This document shows positions 1 to 8,863 of a DNA stretch of 64,000 nt, piece after piece (positions within the stretch are counted from its first letter, which is position 1; every line of letters begins with the position of its first letter). The notes beneath the pieces were generated by a model. It was not told the origin of the DNA. It was given only the letters and a program-made list of their open reading frames with translations, and did no database searches. The DNA is from Bacteroidota bacterium. GTDB lineage: Bacteria; Bacteroidota; Bacteroidia; Flavobacteriales_D; Crocinitomicaceae. Both the position numbers and the translations under genes were made by a program. The stretch covers positions 1 through 64,000 of the forward strand of contig JACPUU010000021.1 of the NCBI GenBank assembly GCA_016192075.1, given 5' to 3'.

Positions 1-3000
1 ATAATTTGGGTAACTGTAATGACATTTGAACAGGCATCGGTTACACTGTAAGTTCTTGTTATGGTCTCAGGGCAAGTGTTACCATCCGATACATCACTTA
101 CAAAAGCTACTACCGGTACACCGTTATTGTCTGCTTCATCGGTTACTACCAGCGGATCTGCTGCAGGTACATCACCAATACATTGTACTGTTACACCAGC
201 CGGATTGGAAGCCGTAGGCATAATTGGATCGGTGATCAAAATGGTTTGCGTTACCAGAATCTGATTTCCGCAGGCATCTGTTACGCTATAAGTCCGCGTG
301 ATGGTCTCAGGACAAAGGTTGCCATCTGTCACATCACTTACAAAAGCTACTACCGGTGCCGAGCAGTTGTCTGCCTCATCAATTACTACCAGCGGATCAG
401 GTGCTGGTGCCGGACCTCCTGGTACGGTTACTGAAGCAGGGTTAGATGCTGTCGGGTTGGTGGTATCATCTACCGTAATAGTCTGCGTGACATTAATTGA
501 ATTACCGCATGCATCGGTAATTGCATACGTTCTTGTAATAATTTCAGGACAAGTACCACCGTTTGAAATGTCACTCACAAAGGTAACCACAGGCAATGCG
601 CAGTTATCCGCCTCATCTGTAATTGATGTAATGTCGGCAGCCGGAACGTCCGCGATGCACTGCACCGTAACGTTCGCCGGTGCGGTTCCTGTTGGATTAA
701 TATTATCATCTACCGTAATTGTCTGCGTGCAGGTTGCGGTATTCCCGCAGTTGTCCTGGATGCTGTAAGTTCTGGTTACTGTCTCAGGGCACGTGTTACC
801 ATCTGATACTTCACTTACCAGTGTAAAAGTTGCAGGAACTATTGTGCCTCCCACTGAGCTGGCAGAACCACCCGCACCTGTGAAAGCAGCAAAACTAGCA
901 TACGCTGGTTGCTCTGTAATGGAACAAACGGCCGTAAGCGCACCCGGACACGTTAATGTTGGAAGCGTATTGATAACACTAATGGTAAATGTTTGCGGCG
1001 TACCTGTACAGCCATTTAATACCGGGGTAACAGTAATTGTTGCTGTAAGTGTTGTACCTGGTGTTGGATTTAATGCTGTGAAAGAAGCAATGTTTCCGGT
1101 GCCGCTTGCTGCCAGACCAATGCCCGGAGTGTTATTCGTCCAGTTATACGTTGTGCCGGCTATGGCTCCGGTAAAGTTTACTGCTGTTGTTGCACTGTTG
1201 GCGCACAACGATTGATCAGCCGGATCGGTTACCGTTGGAATCGGGTTCACCGTAATGGTAAATGTCTGCGCTGTACCGGTACATCCTGCTAAGGTTGGCG
1301 TTACAGTTATGGTTGCAGTAACGGCTGCCGTAGTTGCATTGAGTGCCGTGAAAGAAGCAATATTACCCGTGCCTGATGCCGCAAGGCCTATCGAAGGGGT
1401 GTTATTTGTCCAGTTAAATGTTGCACCCGCGGTTCCGGTAAAGTTTACCGCAGTGGTTGCTGTGTTGGCACAAAGTGTCTGATCAGCCGGATCAGTTACA
1501 GTCGGTGATGCCGGATCTACCAATGTTATCACTGTTGCGCTGGTGCTTGTACATGAACCCAGAGCAACTTCAAAACCTGAATATGATCCTGCTGTTAAAC
1601 CTGTTATTGTAATTGCGCCTGCGCCATTTGATGTCATTGGTGTTGGACCAACAACAGAACCGTTATTGTAAGTTACATTGTACAGTGTACTTGCAGCCAG
1701 ACCTGTGATCGTAATAGTACCATCCGTTCCACCACACACTGTAGGGTTTGTACCACTGACTGCGATTACAGGGTTTGGATTAACCGTAACAACTACCTGG
1801 TCTGTATTCACACAACCGGCCAGCGTTGCTGTAACAGTATAAGTAACTGTTCCAACTGCAGGTGTAAAGGCAACGCCATTGGTAACACCGTTATTCCAGC
1901 TGATAGCTGCACCCATTGGATTTGTTGCAGTTAACGTAACAGATGATCCCTGGCAAATAGACAGATCGGCTCCCGCACCAACAGTTGGTATAGGGTTCAC
2001 CGTAATGGTAAATGTTTGAGGAGTACCTGAACAGCCATTAGCGGTAGGGGTAACTGTAATAGTTGAAGTGATAGGCGCCGCTGTTCCATTTACAGCAGTA
2101 AATGAGGCAATGTTTCCAGTACCAGAAGCCGCGAGGCCAATTGCTGTATTATTATTAGTCCAGTTAAAGGTTGGTCCGGCCCCTCCTGTAAAGTTTACCG
2201 CTGTTGTTGCAGCATTGGCACACAAAGTCTGGTTAGCCGGATCATTGACGGTTGGTATTGGGTTAACCGTAATGGTAAATGTCTGGGGTGTACCTGAGCA
2301 ACCATTTACCGTTGGTATTACCGTAATTGTTGAAGTAACCGGAGTGCTGCCGGCATTGGTGCCGGTAAATGAAGCAATGTTACCTGAACCAGAAGCAGCC
2401 AGACCAATACTTGTATTATTATTGGTCCAGTTAAATGTAGTACCGGCTACCGCACCTGTAAAGTTTACGGCAGTAGTTGCAGTATTGGCGCACAAAGTCT
2501 GGTTGGCCGGATCAACAACGGTTGGTATTGGGTTAACGGTTATGGTAAATGTTTGTGCAGTACCAGGGCAACCATTAATTGTTGGCGTAACAGTTACTGT
2601 AGATACAACAGGCGTTGTACCGGCATTGACAGTAGTAAATACAGCAATGTTACCGGTACCAGAGGCAGCAAGGCCAATTGAAGTATTTGTGTTGGTCCAG
2701 TTATAGGTTGTGCCGGCAATTGAACCGGTGAAACTTACCAATGCTGTATTTGTTCCCGCACATAATGTTTGATCTGCCGGGTCATTGACAGTTGGGATCG
2801 GGTTTACCGTAATTGTAAATGTTTGTGGTGTGCCCGTACAACCTGAGGCAGTTGGTGTTACAGTAACGGTAGACGTAACAGCAGTAGTACCCGCATTGAT
2901 TGCAGTAAAAGAAGCAATGTTTCCGGTACCTGATGCAGCAAGGCCAATTGTTGTATTGCTGTTTGTCCAGTTATACGTTGTGCCCGCTACAGCTCCGGTA

Positions 3001-6000
3001 AAGTTTACTGCTGTTGTAGCAGTATTGCCACACAATGTCTGGTTGGCCGGATCAACAACAGTTGGTATTGGATTAACGGTAATGGTAAAAGTTTGTGGAG
3101 TGCCCGGACAGCCATTGATGGTTGGTGTAACGGTTATAGTAGAAGTAACCGCAGTGGTTCCGGCATTGGTTGCTGTGAATGAAGCAATATTACCCGTGCC
3201 TGATGCGGCAAGACCAATTGATGTATTGCTATTGGTCCAGTTATAGGTTGTACCTGCAATGGCACCTGTGAAGTTAACCGCAGTAGTGGCTGTATTGGCG
3301 CATAAGGTTTGGTCAGCAGGGTCTGTTACGGTTGGAATTGGGTTTACTGTTATCGTAAACGTCTGCGCTGTGCCGGTACAGCCCGAAGCTGATGGCGTTA
3401 CCGTGATGGTTGCAGTAACCGGTGTTGTACCTGCATTCACAGCAGTGAAAGAAGCAATGTTTCCGGTTCCTGAAGCGGCAAGACCAATTGAAGTAGTGTT
3501 GTTGGTCCAGTTATAAGTTGTACCAGCTACAGCTCCTGTAAAGTTTACCGCAGTAGTGGCTGTATTGGCACACAAGGTCTGGTTGGCCGGATCAACAACC
3601 GTTGGGGTCGGGTTTACTGTTATCGTAAATGTTTGTGGTGTACCCGTACAGCCATTAGCAGTGGGGGTAACTGTAATAGTTGAAGTAATTGCTGCTCCGG
3701 TTCCGTTAGTTGCGGTAAAAGAAGCAATATTTCCGGTTCCGCTGGCTGCAAGACCGATTGCGGTATTACTGTTTACCCAGTTAAAGGTTGGTCCGGCCCC
3801 TCCTGTAAAGTTTACTGCTGTTGTTGCAGTATTGGCACACAAAGTCTGGTTAGCCGGATCATTGACTGTTGGTATTGGGTTAACCGTAATGGTAAATGTC
3901 TGGGGTGTACCTGTACAACCGTTTACCGTGGGTATTACCGTAATTGTTGAAGTAACCGCTGTGCTGCCGGCATTGATTGCCGTAAATGATGCAATGTTAC
4001 CTGAACCAGAAGCTGCCAGACCAATACTTGTATTATTATTGGTCCAGTTAAATGTAGTACCGGCTACAGCACCTGTAAAGTTCACGGCAGTTGTCGCTGT
4101 ATTAGCACATAAAGTCTGGTTGGCCGGGTCAACAACGGTTGGTATTGGATTAACCGTTATGGTAAATGTTTGTGGGGTACCAGGGCAACCGCTCACCGTT
4201 GGCGTAACTGTTATGGTTGAAGTAACCGCCGTGGTACCTGCGTTAGTTGCCGTAAATGCTGCGATATTACCCGTGCCCGATGCAGCAAGACCAATGGTTG
4301 TATTACTATTGGTCCAATTATAAACAGTACCAGCAACTGTTCCTGTAAAGTTAACCGCTGTTGTGTTGGTATTTGCGCAAAGTGTTTGATTTGCCGGATC
4401 AGTAACCGTTGGTGTTGGGTTAACGGTAATTGTAAATGTCTGGGGTGTACCGGTACAACCAGCAAATGTAGGTGTCACTGTTATTGTTGCGGTAACTATT
4501 GCTGAAGTTGCATTGACTGCGGTAAACGACGCTATATTACCGGTACCGCTTGCCGCCAATCCTATAGAAGGCGTATTATTGGTCCAGTTATATGTCGTTC
4601 CGGCAACGGCCCCTGTAAAGTTAACAGCCGTGGTGGCTGAATTTGCACACACAATCTGATTGGCAGGGTCAACAACGGTTGGTATTGGATTAACTGTTAC
4701 AGTAACTGTTTGAGCCGGTCCAACACAACCATTGGTTGGTGTTACGGTGTAGGTAACTGTCTGAGGACTTGCGGTTACATTGGTAAGGGTGTTACTAAGT
4801 GTACTGGTTGATTGAACAGTTGTGCTTTCTCCACCAACGGAAGCAGTAGCAGTAGCAACCCAGGTATAAGTGCTCCCGGCCATGGTGCTGGTTAAAGGAA
4901 TGCTCACCGTTGCTCCCGAACAAATTGTAGCCGTGGTTGGGCTGGTCATGATAGGTGAATTGTTAACCGTTACGCACTGAACCTGTGTGTACGTACACCC
5001 AAAATTGTCTGTAAGTGAATAGGTATAACACGGCGTTCCGGCTGATGTTGGTGTAACAGTTGCAGTAGTAGTACCGGTAGATGTCAGCCCGGCAGTTGCA
5101 ACCCAACCTTGTGAGGCAATGGTAGGTGTAAATGAGCCAGCTGCAGGTGGTACCGTAAAGTTAATGTCCCAGTTAAAAATATAACCGTTATCAATGGCAA
5201 GGTTATCGGTTACCTGAATGGTCCAGTCACCATTTAACGGGCAGCCAAACAAACTTGACCAGGGATCAACCGGCATGTAATTACCCGGAGCAATGGATGG
5301 GCCGGCGGGAGTACCTGATGTAACGGTACTTCCGCTTACCAAAAGGGTTGTAGCGGAGGGCGTAAAACAATACGTTGATCCGGTACCCGGATTTGTAGTT
5401 CCATCATCCAGCGGAGAGCCTAAATAGGTTCCGCCACCACCGGGATAAGCCTTCAGGGTCATGCTTTGCCCGTTTGGACAAATTATCTCAATATTCAAAT
5501 CCCCCAGGTATGAGTGTTCAATGTTCAAACAGATCTGCGAAATATCTGCGGCACTTGTAATTGTTTGACCGGAATTATAACAATCAACAGCAATTGCGGT
5601 CTGATACGATACCCCCGATCCATCCGGTAAAAAAGTTGTACCGGAAACAGGCGGCGTACAATTGGGTACATAAGGCGTCATTGTTACGTTGGCCGTAAGA
5701 TTCGAAGATTGACCCAGGCAAATTGGATTGGGAGAAGCATTGGTGACAATAACCGGTGTTGTGGATACCTGAATTACCTGGCTGGCACTATTGGTATTAG
5801 AACATCCGTTAGGATCTGTAATTTCAAGACTGGCAACATACGCTCCTGAAGCATAGGTATGCGTTACTGTTGAACCGGTGCCGGTGGTACCATCACCAAA
5901 ATCCCACGTATAAACTGCTCCTGCTCCACTGCTTGAAAAAGTACCTGAACCGTTAAGCGTAACCGTTTGGCCCTGGCATACTTTAACAATACCTGCTACG

Positions 6001-6503
6001 GGTGCAGGTGACGTACTTGTAATATTTGCCGTAATGGTCTGACAGGGTTGAATACACGTAATCACAGATTGCCAGCCTCCTTCTGCTACGCTGCCATCTG
6101 AATCAAACTCAAATGTCAAACACCCGCTGGGATTACTGCCTTGTACAAGACCTGATAACGGAACGTCGTTGTCATAACACCCCAAAGAAGGCGCGGCTGT
6201 ACTGTTACCATTGTATACGCACAAAAAGTCAAACCCGGCTTCAACATCAAATGCTGTAAAATTAACTACTACCTGTCCTCCAGGAACATCAGGGCAAATG
6301 GTAATTACGTTGTACTCATTGTTTGAATAAGCTCCGGCTGCATTCAATCCGCTTCCACCGGAATCATAAAAGTTTCCGCTGCAATCGGTTATATCTGCAC
6401 CGCTTATCAGATAATTCTGCGCAGAAAGGTGACCCGCATACGCAAAAACTGCAAAAAGCAATGCTATACGGATTCCAGGTAGACTATTTTTTATTTTCAT
6501 CAT
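1..6503 (-). CDS. Giant secreted repeat adhesin (3' end outside window)
   Basis: The minus frame is open from the tandem ATGs at 6503/6500 to the window edge, about 2167 codons, with no stop seen. Residues 1-29 form a signal peptide ending LSAQ. A CUB-like domain follows at about 30-140, a PKD domain around 150-245 (YTWDFGDG), and a proprotein-convertase P-domain-like module around 300-455 (NIEHSYLGDLNIEI, GDWTIQVTD). About 13 Ig-like repeats of 90 residues come next, broken by one different Ig/PKD-type module, then about 80-residue HYR-like repeats (RTYSVTDACGN). By analogy with the two adhesins at 21-28 kb it should end in a T9SS sorting domain, but that part lies outside the window. The likely role is surface adhesion or gliding (inference). 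It lies 25 bp after a small secreted-protein gene on the same strand. Confidence 0.85.
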   Translation of the reverse strand, partial: MMKIKNSLPGIRIALLFAVFAYAGHLSAQNYLISGADITDCSGNFYDSGGSGLNAAGAYSNNEYNVITICPDVPGGQVVVNFTAFDVEAGFDFLCVYNGNSTAAPSLGCYDNDVPLSGLVQGSNPSGCLTFEFDSDGSVAEGGWQSVITCIQPCQTITANITSTSPAPVAGIVKVCQGQTVTLNGSGTFSSSGAGAVYTWDFGDGTTGTGSTVTHTYASGAYVASLEITDPNGCSNTNSASQVIQVSTTPVIVTNASPNPICLGQSSNLTANVTMTPYVPNCTPPVSGTTFLPDGSGVSYQTAIAVDCYNSGQTITSAADISQICLNIEHSYLGDLNIEIICPNGQSMTLKAYPGGGGTYLGSPLDDGTTNPGTGSTYCFTPSATTLLVSGSTVTSGTPAGPSIAPGNYMPVDPWSSLFGCPLNGDWTIQVTDNLAIDNGYIFNWDINFTVPPAAGSFTPTIASQGWVATAGLTSTGTTTATVTPTSAGTPCYTYSLTDNFGCTYTQVQCVTVNNSPIMTSPTTATICSGATVSIPLTSTMAGSTYTWVATATASVGGESTTVQSTSTLSNTLTNVTASPQTVTYTVTPTNGCVGPAQTVTVTVNPIPTVVDPANQIVCANSATTAVNFTGAVAGTTYNWTNNTPSIGLAASGTGNIASFTAVNATSAIVTATITVTPTFAGCTGTPQTFTITVNPTPTVTDPANQTLCANTNTTAVNFTGTVAGTVYNWTNSNTTIGLAASGTGNIAAFTATNAGTTAVTSTITVTPTVSGCPGTPQTFTITVNPIPTVVDPANQTLCANTATTAVNFTGAVAGTTFNWTNNNTSIGLAASGSGNIASFTAINAGSTAVTSTITVIPTVNGCTGTPQTFTITVNPIPTVNDPANQTLCANTATTAVNFTGGAGPTFNWVNSNTAIGLAASGTGNIASFTATNGTGAAITSTITVTPTANGCTGTPQTFTITVNPTPTVVDPANQTLCANTATTAVNFTGAVAGTTYNWTNNTTSIGLAASGTGNIASFTAVNAGTTPVTATITVTPSASGCTGTAQTFTITVNPIPTVTDPADQTLCANTATTAVNFTGAIAGTTYNWTNSNTSIGLAASGTGNIASFTATNAGTTAVTSTITVTPTINGCPGTPQTFTITVNPIPTVVDPANQTLCGNTATTAVNFTGAVAGTTYNWTNSNTTIGLAASGTGNIASFTAINAGTTAVTSTVTVTPTASGCTGTPQTFTITVNPIPTVNDPADQTLCAGTNTALVSFTGSIAGTTYNWTNTNTSIGLAASGTGNIAVFTTVNAGTTPVVSTVTVTPTINGCPGTAQTFTITVNPIPTVVDPANQTLCANTATTAVNFTGAVAGTTFNWTNNNTSIGLAASGSGNIASFTGTNAGSTPVTSTITVIPTVNGCSGTPQTFTITVNPIPTVNDPANQTLCANAATTAVNFTGGAGPTFNWTNNNTAIGLAASGTGNIASFTAVNGTAAPITSTITVTPTANGCSGTPQTFTITVNPIPTVGAGADLSICQGSSVTLTATNPMGAAISWNNGVTNGVAFTPAVGTVTYTVTATLAGCVNTDQVVVTVNPNPVIAVSGTNPTVCGGTDGTITITGLAASTLYNVTYNNGSVVGPTPMTSNGAGAITITGLTAGSYSGFEVALGSCTSTSATVITLVDPASPTVTDPADQTLCANTATTAVNFTGTAGATFNWTNNTPSIGLAASGTGNIASFTALNATTAAVTATITVTPTLAGCTGTAQTFTITVNPIPTVTDPADQSLCANSATTAVNFTGAIAGTTYNWTNNTPGIGLAASGTGNIASFTALNPTPGTTLTATITVTPVLNGCTGTPQTFTISVINTLPTLTCPGALTAVCSITEQPAYASFAAFTGAGGSASSVGGTIVPATFTLVSEVSDGNTCPETVTRTYSIQDNCGNTATCTQTITVDDNINPTGTAPANVTVQCIADVPAADITSITDEADNCALPVVTFVSDISNGGTCPEIITRTYAITDACGNSINVTQTITVDDTTNPTASNPASVTVPGGPAPAPDPLVVIDEADNCSAPVVAFVSDVTDGNLCPETITRTYSVTDACGNQILVTQTILITDPIMPTASNPAGVTVQCIGDVPAADPLVVTDEADNNGVPVVAFVSDVSDGNTCPETITRTYSVTDACSNVITVTQI
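60..830 (-). repeat. 240-bp HYR-like repeats
   Basis: Related strings beginning gtctcagg or atttcagg occur near 63, 303, 541 and 781, a period of about 240 bp (80 codons). Translated on the minus strand each unit reads TCPETITRTYSVTDACGN-like and ends in a block ITVTQTI, which resembles hyalin-repeat (HYR) domains common in Bacteroidota surface proteins. The array continues beyond the window edge. Confidence 0.75.
958..4680 (-). repeat. 270-bp tandem repeat array inside the giant adhesin
   Basis: The recurring string gttggtattgggtt (with variants) starts at 958, 1234, 1501, 1984, 2251, 2521, 2791, 3061, 3331, 3601, 3868, 4138, 4408 and 4678. From 1984 on every step is 267 or 270 bp, i.e. 89 or 90 codons, so the reading frame is kept. 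The stretch 1501-1984 holds a different Ig/PKD-like module. Each unit encodes an Ig-like domain with a conserved Cys and a VNFTG...YNWTN...IGLAASG core. Confidence 0.9.
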
Positions 6504-6528
6504 GGCTTTGATAAGTGGTAATCTCAAT

Positions 6529-6960
6529 TCAATTATTCATTTTTTCTGTTACATAATCAGTGGGGAAAATTAGCAGCGCTTTTCCCGTGTCACCAAGCCT
6601 GTAATAGGTATATGCGTGTTGGTCCCACTCGAATTTAAAGAGCAGGTAATTGATAGATCCGTTCAAAGCCTGCTGTACAAAATCAGATGCGCTTACTTGC
6701 GTAACTGACTTGTCAGCATTGATTTTCTCGATTGTTTGGAGCTGAATAAAAGAGCTCATTTTTTCAGGCACATAGTCAATCAACTCAAACCCATAACTGA
6801 GTCTTGCGTCCAGAAATTTTAAGTACCCTGAACCTGCCTGGTAAAGTTTTGTGTAACGGTCCTGACCCAGGTACTCGACAAGGCGCTGTTCATTTACATA
6901 AGTCTGCCCAAAACCGGCCGTTCCAAGAAGGAAAAGAATAAAAAATAAAGTGCTCTTCAT
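6529..6960 (-). CDS. Small secreted protein of unknown function
   Basis: This 143-residue protein starts with a clear signal peptide (MKSTLFFILFLLGTAGFGQ) with cleavage expected after GFGQ. The mature part is about 124 residues, mixed alpha/beta in composition, without cysteines or a recognisable domain, and ends TDYVTEKMNN. The stop lies 25 bp before the start of the giant adhesin on the same strand, so the two may be co-transcribed. I do not recognise the family; a periplasmic or surface accessory role is only a guess from context. Confidence 0.7.
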   Translation of the reverse strand: MKSTLFFILFLLGTAGFGQTYVNEQRLVEYLGQDRYTKLYQAGSGYLKFLDARLSYGFELIDYVPEKMSSFIQLQTIEKINADKSVTQVSASDFVQQALNGSINYLLFKFEWDQHAYTYYRLGDTGKALLIFPTDYVTEKMNN

Positions 6961-7276
6961 GATTACAATTTAACATTAAATTGACGAACTGTTAAAGTGG
7001 GGGTTGCCTGTATTTGAATAAAATACCGTTTTTTTTTGCTTTTTCCGGTACAATTCTCCTAAAACGATGTAATACAGCTAAATCGATTCAAAAAGAAGGT
7101 GTTAAACACCCCATTTAATTGAATAAAAACCAGCGTTGCGAATTGAATCAAACCATTCTGTTTGAAGTAACTAATTGCTGTTTGTTTTTTAACAAGCGTT
7201 CAGGAGCCGGATTTCCGGTTAAAATTGTCTTTTGGAAGACTGGCTCATCCAAACCAACCGTTCAGGCGAAAAATGC
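6961..7276. other. 316-bp intergenic gap
   Basis: This AT-rich stretch separates two minus-strand genes. No credible ORF or RNA gene was seen. A small palindrome, GGTGTTAAACACC at 7098-7110 (6-bp arms around one base), is the only symmetric motif noticed and could be an operator, but nothing else supports that. Confidence 0.4.
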
Positions 7277-8845
7277 TCAATAAACGGTTTCGACACCAGA
7301 GTTAAGTAACGGAAGTAAATTGTATTGAATAGAGCCTCTTCGCCAATCCAGCGCGGCAGGTAAATAAATCTTTTCCAAAAGCGGAATTTCATCTGTCAGA
7401 ACTAACGCATCATCCATATCAGCCTGGCTCAGATTCACAAAATAATCTTCAAGTTTCTCAATAGGTGTCAGACCAGGTTCACTGTAATTTATAGCTGAAA
7501 AATTCTTACGCTCAGGTTGTGCCAGAAAGATCAGGTTTCTGCCTGATTCATCACCCGGTGTTGCAACTATGTCTGTATAAAAACCGGCTTCTTCAAATGT
7601 TTTTAAGATACAGCGTGAGGCCCTGCCTTTTTCGCCTGAAATATATCCGTAAAAATTCATCATAATCATGCCGCCCGGTTTCAGCATTTCTTTCATGCGC
7701 TCAAAACTTTCGAGTGTGAGAACATGGGCTGGTGGTGTTTCATTTAAAAAAAGATCCAGGGTAATGACATCATACTTTTTTTCACATGTATTTATAAACC
7801 GGCGTGCATCATCAATCACAATATTTGTGGACGGATCAATGTAAAAAAATTCAATGGCTACATCCCTCACACGTTCATCAATTTCGACAACATCAATATC
7901 AAATTTCAGCCGTTTAAACTGCTGCACCAATGTGCCGCCACCAAGCCCCAGCAGCAGCACATCACTGCCCGGCGGGTAGATGCTTACAGCCGTTGGAAAA
8001 AAATAGGACCAGTCCCACAAATCATATTCTGGATTTTCCAAATCCATGATGGTTTGCGCAGTATTATTAACCATGAGTGATCGCCCGGTTTTCCATCCAC
8101 GTGTAGCGGTGAGGTATGGCATGTCTATCACTTTTATCTGACCTAAAACGCCCTCTGATTCATACCTGATTTTTATCTGATCAGATAAAATAGTGCGCTG
8201 GTGCGAATTGACAAAAGCCATATAAAACATAGGCACAATCATCACCGCTGCTTTCAACTTTTTTCCTTTCAAAAGTGCAATGAGTGGAAAAAAAGTCAGA
8301 AGCACACCAAAGAAATAACACGGCCATTTTATACCAAATTCAGGCAGCAGGTAAAAGCCTACCAAAAAAGTTGCAACAATACCGCCCAGGGTTGATATGG
8401 CATATACAGAGCCTGCACTTTTTCCGGTTTCAGAAACAGATGAATTGATCAGGTTAATGATGATTGGTGAGGTCATACCCATCAGCAACAACGGCGGAAA
8501 CATAAAGATCATCAATGAAATGGTTGTTCCCCACTGTACACTTAATTCAATGGTAGCTGACATAGACCAGAAACTGGTATGCGGCATAATTGCCAGAAAA
8601 AATCCTGCCAGCAAAAGAATCCAGTAAACCAGGTTCTGGCGCTTGATTTTTTCAGACACATATCCTCCCAGGTAATAACCAGACATGAGTGAAAAAAGAG
8701 TAATGCCTAAAACGGCGGCCCACACATAAAGTGATCCGCCAAAAAAAGGTGCAATCATTTTGGCACTGAACAACTCGCAAGCCATTACAGATGCTCCTTC
8801 AATAAATGATAAAAGAAAAAGAAAACGTCGCTCAGCCTGTGTCAT
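7277..8845 (-). CDS. Membrane-fused spermidine-synthase-like protein
   Basis: This 522-residue protein has an N-terminal half of about six or seven hydrophobic segments (to about residue 215) followed by a SAM-type Rossmann methyltransferase/aminopropyltransferase fold. The glycine motif LLLGLGGGTL is at about residue 298, the acidic VVEID strand follows, then YDVITLDLF with PPAHVLT, which matches the DxF...P.HL.T pattern of spermidine-synthase-like proteins. Fused forms of this kind are widespread but their substrates are mostly unproven. The canonical SpeE catalytic DSSDP is not present, so real spermidine synthesis is uncertain. It follows the deiminase gene by 18 bp, suggesting one transcript. 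Confidence 0.8.
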   Translation of the reverse strand: MTQAERRFLFLLSFIEGASVMACELFSAKMIAPFFGGSLYVWAAVLGITLFSLMSGYYLGGYVSEKIKRQNLVYWILLLAGFFLAIMPHTSFWSMSATIELSVQWGTTISLMIFMFPPLLLMGMTSPIIINLINSSVSETGKSAGSVYAISTLGGIVATFLVGFYLLPEFGIKWPCYFFGVLLTFFPLIALLKGKKLKAAVMIVPMFYMAFVNSHQRTILSDQIKIRYESEGVLGQIKVIDMPYLTATRGWKTGRSLMVNNTAQTIMDLENPEYDLWDWSYFFPTAVSIYPPGSDVLLLGLGGGTLVQQFKRLKFDIDVVEIDERVRDVAIEFFYIDPSTNIVIDDARRFINTCEKKYDVITLDLFLNETPPAHVLTLESFERMKEMLKPGGMIMMNFYGYISGEKGRASRCILKTFEEAGFYTDIVATPGDESGRNLIFLAQPERKNFSAINYSEPGLTPIEKLEDYFVNLSQADMDDALVLTDEIPLLEKIYLPAALDWRRGSIQYNLLPLLNSGVETVY

Positions 8846-8863
8846 CCGGTGTTCAAAATTTCA

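Noticed and set aside
61-4323. Long plus-strand open frames (up to 255 codons) across the adhesin repeats
   Set aside because: They are antisense to the repeat-rich minus frame and repeat with the same 270-bp period; they come from codon bias in the repeats, have no start signals, and the minus frame gives a clear signal peptide and domains.
958-4680. Regularly spaced repeats as a possible CRISPR array
   Set aside because: The period of 270 bp, the kept reading frame and homology along the whole unit show protein-coding repeats, not short repeats with unique spacers.
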